A stretch of DNA of 64,000 nucleotides from Toxonevra muliebris (taxonomy: Eukaryota; Arthropoda; Insecta; Diptera; Pallopteridae), in contig OY829330.1 in assembly GCA_963691655.1 (NCBI GenBank), forward strand, positions 19,805,224 to 19,869,223, given 5' to 3'. Under the pieces are notes generated by a model. The model saw nothing but the letters and a program-made list of their open reading frames with translations, did no database searches and was not told where the DNA came from. Made by a program: the position numbers and the translations under genes. Shown here in pieces: positions 56,218-64,000 of the stretch (position 1 is the stretch's first letter; every line of letters starts with the position of its first letter).

Positions 56218-57040
56218 TCAATGTTCTTTAGCTTTATTATGAGGATTCTTCCATCCTTTGGGTATGAAGACTACTTTAGTATTTCTCCATAATTTTCGTA
56301 TACAGGTTAGTTTTAAGCAACTGTTGATGATAACTTCCAACCAAGGAATTATGATTTCTGAGGCTGTCTGCAGCTCGGCTGGAATAATACCATACGGCCC
56401 AGGTGTCTTAAATGGTTTAAAGCTATGTATAACCCATTGTATCTTCTTCATACTAAGGATTTTAAGGGCGAGTGCGTTGCATGGAGGTATTCTCGTCGAT
56501 TCACTGATACCCGCTTGCACGCAGCCGGAAAAGTGAGTGTCGACAAGGAGCTCAAGAGTTTCGAAACTCGACATGGTCCATTCTCCATTTGGCTTTATGA
56601 TGTAGCCTGGAGTTGATGGACAGAAAGCTAGGATTTTACGTAGACGACTCGCTTTGGAGACACCCTCAACATTGTTGCAGTACCTCTCCCAAGACTGTCG
56701 TTTCGTTTTCCTAATTAGTTTCTTGAAACTTCTAAGGCTTTCTTTATGGAGGAACCATTCATCGGGTATTTTAGCCTTATTATTTTCTTTTCTACATTCC
56801 TTCCTGAGGTGAATGATCTCGTCAGACCACCCTAGGTTTTACAATAGGACACGAAGCATTGGAAGCCCTGTTACAGAGATTGGTAATTGTTTTTACCAGC
56901 TTTTAAAATGGCAGCTTGATACTTCACCCAATCCATTTTCTTTTTGTTAATAAACGGAGTTAATCTGGGTGTTTGAATATCCAGGCGGAACACGATATAT
57001 TGGTGTATTGGGATTCCTTGCTAGGACTCCCCGATACACC
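56218..57040 (-). pseudogene. LINE-3 ORF2 scrap: endonuclease tail, linker and RT start
   Basis: Open minus frame 56574-56218 with VIHSFKPFKTPGPYGIIPAE and KVVFIPKG, the N-terminal RT motifs of the LOA/I group; it stops just before the YRPISLTSF motif would appear. Upstream (57040-56575) broken frames match the basic linker between endonuclease and RT. The left edge of piggyBac-1 lies at 57044. Confidence 0.75.
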
Positions 57041-57044
57041 TTAA

Positions 57045-58412
57045 CCCTTAAATGCATACCGTACCATATATGGTACATGTCTTTAATCATACGGTAATCT
57101 AATCAATCAAACTGAAGCGTAATACTGTACACTTTAAATTGAAATAGACAAAATTATCCTTCATATAAATACCGTTACAGCTTGCTTACGATTTGTTTTA
57201 GTTGTCAGTAAGCTGCAGAAGTGGTCTTATGCACTTTTTGCACATAATTTCAAAAGTGATTTTCAATAGCAAAAAAAAAAATTGGTAAAATTTGTTATTC
57301 GTGTGGAAATAAGTATTGATGAGTACTTTGGACTTTCTTTTAGCTAAATATAATGAATCTTGATCAAATTTGATATCTTAGAATAGTTGTTTTTTCTATT
57401 TTTCTATGTACCATATATGGTACTCTATGCATCTGCGCATTTGATTATTTGGATTGTTCAATTAGATATGGATGGCTTTATTATTATATTATAACGTTGA
57501 TGAGGCGGCGGATATGCTTTATGATGATGACGATGATGAATTGATGGGCACACCTAACAATGGTGATTTATTAGACGATGAAAAAGAATGGGTGGATGAA
57601 GGGTCGGATGAATTTATTGGTGAAATTCAAATACCGCAACGCGTGAGAAATCGAGCAGAAACCAATTACGCCATATTGAATGAAGGAGCAATTTCTGGCA
57701 TATTTTTCAACAATGACGAGCTGGACGTATCTATTTTTGAAGCTTTTAGAATTTCTGTTCCTGATGTTAGTACGTCAATACAAGTTGATTTGTTTATAGT
57801 GACGCAAGATCCTTCTTCGCCTCCACGAAAAAAGAATAAAATGTTAGTTTCTTTGACCCTTGTGCTACCTATGGATGATATCACTGATAATGTCACGAAA
57901 ATGCTCTCATCGATCGGAATGATAAGTTGGGCTAGGTATGCGAAGAATATTATAAGTATAAAGACGTTGTTGTTGACATAACTTCCAACGATTTTGAGAG
58001 AGTTCGTTGAAAAAAAGGAAAGCTACAGTTGTACGAAAAGCAAATCTATTTTTTCAGAAGCTCTAAATTGGAACCAGAGTCAGCAGTTGATTTCGCAACT
58101 GCTTACCTACCCCTTGCGAAAAGCGCAATTGTTACGTCGATTATGATACAAAGAAGTAATAATCATTTTTATATTTACACTAAAAGCTACCAAAATTGTT
58201 ATTTTCATTCATTTTTCATTTATTTTTATATATTTTTACATTAGTTTCTAATAAAAAAAAAAATAATTCCATCAAATTGTATTAATTCCAAATATGTATG
58301 GAATGAAAAAAAAGGAAAAAGGAAAATCAATGCCTGATTCGTGCTTAGCGAGCGATTTTACATTAGGGCAGCTTGGTCTCCATACTGATGGCTGACCTCA
58401 TGCATTTAAGGG
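57045..58412. mobile_element. piggyBac-1 element, internally deleted
   Basis: 1368 bp between TTAA target duplications (57041-57044 and 58413-58416) with 13-bp inverted ends CCCTTAAATGCAT. The palindrome ACCATATATGGT occurs near the left end (57061-57075) and again at 57408-57423, upstream of the ORF. It inserted in LINE-3. Confidence 0.93.
57472..57981 (+). pseudogene. piggyBac-1 transposase N-terminal part
   Basis: 169 codons from ATG 57472. A strongly acidic start (DDDDDELMG, DEKEWVDEGSDEF) is typical of the N-terminus of piggyBac-like transposases. The catalytic DDE/D core is absent: the frame ends and non-coding sequence follows to the right terminus. The product, if made, could not catalyse transposition. 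Confidence 0.6.
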
Positions 58413-58416
58413 TTAA

Positions 58417-59115
58417 TGAGTGGCATCTCCACCAATTTCCAATCGCTTTGAGAAATGGTCCCGTCAATGTTGCTACGATCAATGACTGCTCTAATGAGAT
58501 TTTCTCTGGCGACATCACTGAACGTACGGGCTGGCTGCACACATTGACTGGGACAGGGTTTTGGCCATTTAGGCTGATTAAGCTGCTGTTTCTGATGCGA
58601 GCGGTGCCTTTTGAAGACTGTCTCGCTCTTGTGGGTTATCTTGCGTATGGCAAGGAATTTTCTAGCCCACTCGAGCGACTGTCTGTCCTTTCCGGTGAGC
58701 TCATGCTCCTTCAGACCAGATAATCTATCTATTATTTTGTGGGCCGAGCGCTTCTCCCTATAGGCGAGCTGAGAAGGCTTGATATGTGCCTTTGCGCCCC
58801 TTGAGGAGGCGCGAGGGTGCCCTTCTTAAGCTCGTTGGCTCTTTGTCCGGGCACCCTACGCGCAAGAGTCATGACATGCCTGGATGTAGTGGGAGGCGAC
58901 TCAGCTCTGGGGCCTACTCTGTAGTGGTTTAGTAGCACCGGCGCCAGAAGTCGTGGGAGACGACCCAGCTCTGGTTCTCTGTTAACAACAGGCGACGCTG
59001 ATGGTATGGCCGTGGAGGCCGTCGCCACAATAGTGGAGCCGCTACCTCTGGTGGGTGAGCGCTGTTTTTTGGGGGTTGTCTCAAGTTTATCCGAGGCAGG
59101 TTTTTGTGGTTTCAT
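58417..59115 (-). pseudogene. LINE-3 ORF1, frameshifted and truncated
   Basis: ATG at 59113-59115 (MKPQKPASDK); a Pro/Ser/Arg-rich N-terminal region runs to 58732. After a +1 shift the frame continues with a helical basic region, then ISQSDWKLVEMPL, which aligns with the start of the DUF4780-type domain (compare KECWKLVEAKL in LINE-2). It stops at piggyBac-1; the rest of the domain is missing on the other side. Confidence 0.78.
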
Positions 59116-59758
59116 AATTCATCTATTTCATGCGGCCACCTACTCCGACGAGGCGTTTCAGTGGCCTGAGTAATAAAGGGGGGAAGACGTAGTCGTCCAT
59201 GGGTTACCCCTTCCCATGGAAAGTCCACAGTTACTTCCGGAGGCGGACAGGTATCCGGAAGGCTCCGTTAAAAGAAAACCTTTTTTTAACATTAGTATCA
59301 GACGCATGTGGATCCCACGTCCTCGTAAGTACGTATACTTACATGAAAACAAACGTCGGATCCACGTACGTCAGTCTACTAAAGTTAATCCCCTGGCTGC
59401 CAAACTAATAGGCACGGGTTGCATGACACCCTGGATTAGGGGAGTTTTTATTTAAGAGGGTTTGCTCCCTCCCGCCTAGTCTATCTTAGCCATTTACACA
59501 TCAGGGGTGCGATTATGTAACTCGTTAGCGACAATTTTCGGATCGCTAAGTGAAGTTAACGACAATATTAACGATACTGCGATTCTGTCACAAATTTTTA
59601 GCGATATTTGTCGCAAAGTTTGACATTTCGTTTACGACAATTGTCGTTAACTTTGCGATGAAAAATTTGGTGTCGTTAAGCTTTGCGACAATAACCGAAA
59701 CACATTTGAACTGACATTTAGAAGCGATTTTGCGAAATTAATTTAATTTTTTAGTAGG

Positions 59759-59911
59759 GTAAATTTACGGTTAGTTGATGACCCTTTCCATTTGGATGAT
59801 GAGCAGTTCAAAAATTTGTACAGCATTACTTTCGACCTTGTACTTGGCGAAATCAGGGAGAAAGGGCACCGAATGACAACATTATCTGCGGAAAAGCAAG
59901 AAAATATTTAA
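59759..59911 (+). pseudogene. Harbinger transposase N-terminal scrap
   Basis: The plus frame reads LRLVDDPFHLDDEQFKNLYS, the DPF-x-L-x-D pattern near the N-terminus of PIF/Harbinger transposases, then a stop. A gap of ~490 bp to the next piece is AT-rich and has lost the intervening coding sequence. Confidence 0.65.
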
Positions 59912-60404
59912 GAAAACTAGCTGACCTGGTAAAATTAGTTGTGCCCAATTTATGTAATCTGTTTTTAACCCCGATTCTCCCATAATAAAACTTATTAAAA
60001 AGTCCGAAATAACGTAAATTCAATTTTTAACTGTATTTATTAATTTGTTTGTTAGATAGGGCATGTGGGCATATGGATACGTTAGGAGAATTCGGGTCAA
60101 TGAAAAAAAAGGATTTTTTTCTATGTAGCCAACATATATATATTCTGAATATGAATTAAATTGGACCATAAATAAAACTTATCAAAATAACTTGGCTTCA
60201 GCGCCAGTAGGTGGCGTCCATTTTTCTCAAAAATATTTTTTTTGCATGTAATTAATATATACTATTAATATGAGCTAAATCGGACTATAAATACAATTTA
60301 TCGAAATATCTCGACGTCAGTGCCACCTAGCGAGTCCAAAAAGAGAGATAAACTAACCTTAACAACCTTTGTTACGTTCTATGGTTTAGACGATTTTATA
60401 TAAG

Positions 60405-60707
60405 ATGTTGTATGGAGATCGAACTAATAAAAAATATTCTGCTGGATGCTACCAGCGGTCAGTGGGTAAGCAGTGGGGCATTTCGATAAGTCAGCTGTTG
60501 ATATGTCTAAGCATCTATGGGGTAACAGACGCAATCAACAAAAATATGATCCAGGAGTATGTTCGTATTCCCATGACTCCAGTAGAGCGACATGCTGCCA
60601 AAGCTAAATGTATATCAACGCGCAGTCCTTTCGAATATGCCATCTATTCAATTGACTGTAGCTTTATTGCTACTCGGGACCATACGATTACGAAAAAGCA
60701 TATGTAA
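60405..60707 (+). pseudogene. Harbinger transposase middle part with first catalytic Asp
   Basis: 100 codons including VGKQWGISISQ (helix-turn-helix-like region), MTPVERHAAKAK and YSIDCSFIATRD. The last matches the IDGTHIAI-type motif that carries the first Asp of the Harbinger DDE triad. The frame ends soon after; the rest of the catalytic domain is absent. Confidence 0.75.
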
Positions 60708-61154
60708 AGCGCCATGGATATAACTCTTTTTATATTTTTAATCTTAATTTAAATATTTTAGGTGTAACCCTACGTTAGCAATTTTAAATTAATAAATAAA
60801 AAAACAATAATAGAAATGTCATTTGCCAACGTTGCCACTTTTTCACTTTTCTTAGCGATAATTATAGCTACGAATTTTTAGCGATAATTGTCGCTAACAC
60901 AGAGTTACAGAATCAGTACATCGTTAGTGCAAGCGATAAAATCGCAAATTGCGATAGCGATTGTCGGTCGCTAAGAAAGTTACAGAATCGCACCCCAGAT
61001 GACCGCTGTGCCCTATTACCAGTAATAAGTCACAACAGTCAACTGATGTGCAATTGTTTCCAGCAGTTACTACGTGGAGGTGATAGACCACACTTCCATC
61101 AGATCACTCAATTACGGCACGTACCGAGGTACATGTTGATCCCCTTAAGTGGCC

Positions 61155-61319
61155 GTTGAGCCAAGTACTTATATAATTTTCAACACAGTTCTATATTTTA
61201 TCTCCCATTGCATATAAACTGCCAATTTATATTTTAAATTGTTATTTCAGATTTCATCAGGGCTAAAATGCTTAAGCAATTTCAAATATGTTGCTGAATG
61301 CTGGTCATTATAGAAGAAA
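61155..61319. other. Spacer, nothing recognised
   Basis: AT-rich, no ORF of note. Confidence 0.4.
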
Positions 61320-62000
61320 TGTTTTGCTATGGGCGATGTTACACAGTCAATGTTTTGCTGTCAAACAATGAAATTATTGTTGTTTTAAAAAATGAACGCT
61401 GAGGAAAAGAGAGAATGAACACATTTCACTTCAACTTTTTTGCTGACGGAAAAAACTTGCATCACTCCAAATAAATTGGGATTGCCGAATATACACAGTT
61501 GCATTTTATTGGGAAAATTACTTTTTTATGAAAAATATGACACTTTTTACTAACTTTTGGAGAAATTTTTATTCTATCCCACCCTTTGAGTTGTTTGGTT
61601 TTTGTTAGTTTGTGAAAGAGTGTTGTTTAAAAAATAATAATTTTTATAAAAACTTGGTAGTTCAGTGGTCAAGAAGCAAAATGGCTTATTTTAAAAAATC
61701 GCAAATTTTAAGCAGTACTTTTCCGTGTGTTTTTCATACATATATAGGATGTAATATTTTTTGTATAATTTGTTGCTATTTCCACCAACAGTATCTCATT
61801 TTGTCATTATAATTATTTTCATTTTAAATTGTTGAATTTTCATTCACTCAAAAACAATTAGATACTTTTTAGCTGGAAAAACATAATGGCAGATAAAAGT
61901 AGTAAAAAAGCATACAGCAAAAAACTGATGGTGTAACAGGGCACCACATAAAACATTAAAGAGAAAGTAAAATAGAAAAACATTGACAGCAAAACATTGC
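61320..62000. repeat. Possible MITE: imperfect inverted repeats
   Basis: Left 61320-61372 (TGTTTTGCTATGGGCGATGT ... AATGTTTTGCTGTCAA) is mirrored by 61926-61956 and 61981-62000 on the other strand. The order and spacing are imperfect, no target duplication was found, and the interior is non-coding. Confidence 0.4.
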
Positions 62001-62140
62001 AAAGTGCTTAAGTGCTTAAATATATAAGGGATAGTGACTTATAAACAGAAAATAAGTGCTGAAATTAATTATTTTTTGAGAAATTAGCCTTTTAAAAAAA
62101 TAAATTGTCAGAATAAAAAGTGCAAAGTTCAATAGTAAAA

Positions 62141-62750
62141 TGCCGCCACCAGAGTGCAAAGAGTGGACCGCGAAATTAATGCAAACTGATGAGATGATGA
62201 TATGCGCGGTGGATGTGGTGACAAATTTGATATTAGATGCAGCAATATTTAGAGAAATGAAATAAAGTTAATAAATGAAAATGCAAACTTGAAATGGTTT
62301 TATAATCAGTGCGCCATCTTAAACACAAACACGAGATTTATTGAGATTAAGTATTTACTGGAAAAACACGACCAAAACAAACTTAAAATAAGTGGCGTCA
62401 AAAATTTGGTTGATGATGCAATTAGAAACAAACTGCAGCAACTTAAAAACTGTTTATATACTGAATTTAGAGCATTAATTGACCAAAATTTAGAAGTAAA
62501 ACTTAATGCCATGAAAAACGACATATTAAAAGAAATTTCAAAAGAACTTAATATTAATAATGAGAATGTTATAATGCTCCTATTCAAACTGACGCATTAA
62601 CATATGAAATTATATTAAAACAAAAAAGAATTAAGATTGAATGGAACTAGTGTATTGCATATGAGCATACAAATCTAATGCGTTGTTTCAAATGCCAGGG
62701 TTTTAACCATAAATCTAACGAATATATAAATGAGCAAGCATGTAGTTACA
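62141..62750 (+). pseudogene. LINE ORF1 remnant with CCHC knuckle
   Basis: ATG at 62141 opens a short frame that stops near 62263. A second frame (62289-62600) is helical and Lys-rich, coiled-coil-like. Further codons lead to MRCFKCQGFNHKSNEYINEQ, a zinc knuckle with the last Cys degraded, as in ORF1 of several LINE groups. It is unlike the DUF4780-type ORF1 of LINE-1, 2 and 3, so a fourth LINE family is represented. Cut on the right by a Tc1 scrap. Confidence 0.6.
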
Positions 62751-62965
62751 CTATGTTTAACGCAGCTTTCATCAAATGCTTCATTCTTCTTCCTGAAAAC
62801 TATGTTACTATTGTTACCAACTTTCAATTCAAATTACTCCAAATTACTTCACGCCACTTATTCAAAGTCCAATCTTTGTGCTCTTTTGCCCATTTCATAC
62901 GAGACTGCTTTTGTTTTTGTGTAAGGAAAGGAATTTCTACCGAAATTGGACTACCGCGCGTCATT
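62745..62965 (-). pseudogene. Tc1/mariner transposase scrap
   Basis: The minus frame reads KWAKEHKDWTLNKWREVIWS, which matches the segment of Tc1 transposases ending in the WSDES motif; the catalytic D-E-S is lost here (WSNLN). Downstream codons in shifted frames still suggest RRKNEAFDE-like sequence. No inverted ends found. Confidence 0.65.
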
Positions 62966-63276
62966 TTGATTTTCAATGTGAACAAAAAGAAAACAAAAGA
63001 GAGGGCAACTATTTGTAAACAAAAAACACAAAAGAGAAGACAAATATATTTCATTGTAATTTTTTTTGGGCAGTTTTTATAACCGCTAGGCAATTCAATT
63101 CTTTTGCGTTGCACATGTTTTTTATTTTTTAAAAAAATACCATGAAGTTATCGGATTTTTTGTTATATATTTGTTAAATTACAACAATAAATAAATGTTT
63201 TAATATAATAAAAAAAATGTATAATTATTCTTAAAACAATGGAGTTGCGAAGTTGCAAAGTTCAACGATTGCAAAA

Positions 63277-63677
63277 AACAATGGATGCGTGCAAGGCACG
63301 CAAGATATTGGATGTGTAAACAGTTAATCCAACTAAATACCATATATATTGGGATCTGATGTATAATCTACATGCTTAGGTAAATAATTCAAATTAAAAC
63401 AATTCTTTTACAAACTTAAAAATTTATTAGATATCATTATGTTTTATATATAATAGCCCGATTCACTATAAATTGCAAATGGTCTTACATCATTGCAAAT
63501 GCAAATTTTTATTCCATATCGCATATATTTGTTGTTGTGATAGCATAAATATTTTGCATTTGCACCAAATCGTGAATAGGGCTGATATGTTGTAGTTGCA
63601 TCATTTTTCTTTTACTCAATGCATCGGGAAAATTTTTATAATGCAGTGGTTTGCTATCATTATCACTACATTTTGTT
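63277..63677. mobile_element. ~0.4-kb dispersed element, second copy (inverted relative to 33521-42553)
   Basis: Matches, on the opposite strand, the two pieces flanking the BEL element. It shares the GCGTGC-AAG-GCACGC hairpin at one end and TTTTTATAATGCAGTGGTTT near the other. This uninterrupted copy shows that the copia-embedded copy was one piece before BEL inserted. Confidence 0.65.
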
Positions 63678-64000
63678 AATACATTTATTGAAATCTTGAT
63701 TCCTTATTACTTATCATTTTGTATTGTTTTTATATTTTAAAAAATATTTAATTTTAATCCAATCTAACTAACCGAATGCAAAACCTATCAAACGCCTGTG
63801 TTTGCTACGGTGACTTCTCTGCATGAATGGTATAGTCGATCTCCACACGTTTAACACCAACAAATAATTCTGCCACGAATAAATGTATGTATGTTTCATT
63901 TGTATGTGTGAGTAAATTTATCGAAACATAAACAAACAAACTCCGCTCGTTTTTTAATTTTTCCCTCTCTTCTTCTCTTCTCTTTGTTTATTAGAGTAGC
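63678..64000. other. AT-rich end of window, nothing recognised
   Basis: Only AT-rich sequence with a pyrimidine run at 63955-63985. No gene seen. Confidence 0.5.

Larger units (their letters stand above)
59505..60995 (+). mobile_element. PIF/Harbinger-like element in LINE-3 5' UTR
   Basis: 1491 bp, inverted ends GGGTGCGATTATGTAACT (left) and GGGTGCGATTCTGTAACT (right, inverted), with a 3-bp duplication CAG on each side (59502-59504, 60996-60998). A CWG target is known for part of the Harbinger group. Many GCGACAA/TTGTCGC words sit near both ends. It contains two transposase scraps in the same orientation. Confidence 0.9.
55976..61154 (-). mobile_element. LINE-3 (LOA/I-like), internally deleted, nested host
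   Basis: Minus-strand pieces in order: 5' UTR (61154-59116, interrupted by Harbinger), ORF1 (59115-58417), piggyBac-1, a scrap of ORF2 from the endonuclease C-terminus through the start of RT (57040-56218), then an RNase H scrap (56150-55976). Most of RT, most of the endonuclease and part of ORF1 are deleted. Its 5' UTR is homologous to that of LINE-1. Confidence 0.82.
59116..61154 (-). promoter_or_regulatory. LINE-3 5' UTR, split by Harbinger
   Basis: Homologous to the LINE-1 leader: similarity runs from about 59190 to 59500 and from 60999 to 61154. It includes the near-identical block 59383-59476 and the stem-loop 59288-59389. Confidence 0.8.

Noticed and set aside
58373..58723. 116-aa plus-strand ORF
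   Set aside because: Antisense of LINE-3 ORF1 and crossing the piggyBac-1 end.

Overview
This is insect, most likely higher-dipteran (fly), repeat-rich DNA. It is AT-rich and full of transposable elements typical of flies: LOA/I-like LINEs whose ORF1 has a DUF4780-type domain, copia, BEL/Pao, hAT, piggyBac, PIF/Harbinger and Tc1. It also has a tRNA-derived SINE and ~60-nt introns. I see no intact conventional host gene, rRNA, functional tRNA gene or CRISPR. All family assignments come from motifs read by eye; no database search was possible.

Layout. Positions 1-32084 form a head-to-tail tandem array: the end of one unit (1-1348), unit A (1349-11601), unit B (11602-21869) and unit C (21870-32084), with periods of 10253 and 10268 bp. 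Each unit holds about 4.2 kb of AT-rich flank (a decayed spliced SAM-like gene fragment, a SINE, a 299-bp MITE), then a copia 3' LTR and RNase H fragment, then an LOA-like LINE on the minus strand (LINE-1). The repeat junction cuts LINE-1 ORF1, so only the last copy (C) keeps its 5' end.

The array sits inside a copia element (26108-43845, minus strand; 247-bp LTRs, TSD ATAAG). LINE-1 inserted in the copia reverse transcriptase/RNase H region (10-bp TSD ATCGCAGTAT at 6388, 16635, 26903 and 32799). Farther along the same copia, a ~0.4-kb dispersed element with a terminal hairpin is split by a young BEL/Pao element (33588-42152, 437-bp LTRs with no visible difference, TSD ACCTT). The BEL element has one uninterrupted 1783-aa Gag-Pol frame. 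It also has a second, probably spliced zinc-knuckle ORF between pol and the 3' LTR that ends inside the LTR.

From 43.85 to 64 kb the window is a graveyard of nested elements. hAT-1 (44187-49426, 8-bp TSD) contains a decayed LINE-2. piggyBac-2 spans 49625-50866. hAT-2 (51152-54597) contains hAT-3 (51459-52526). A third degraded LINE (55976-61154, minus) is interrupted by piggyBac-1 (57045-58412) and a Harbinger element (59505-60995). The last 3 kb hold a LINE ORF1 scrap, a Tc1 scrap and a second copy of the 0.4-kb dispersed element.

The most interesting points are the amplification of a nested-transposon unit at the DNA level, the extra zinc-knuckle ORF of the BEL element, a conserved 5'-UTR block and hairpin shared by two diverged LINEs, and the (AACCT)n tail shared by a SINE and a LINE.
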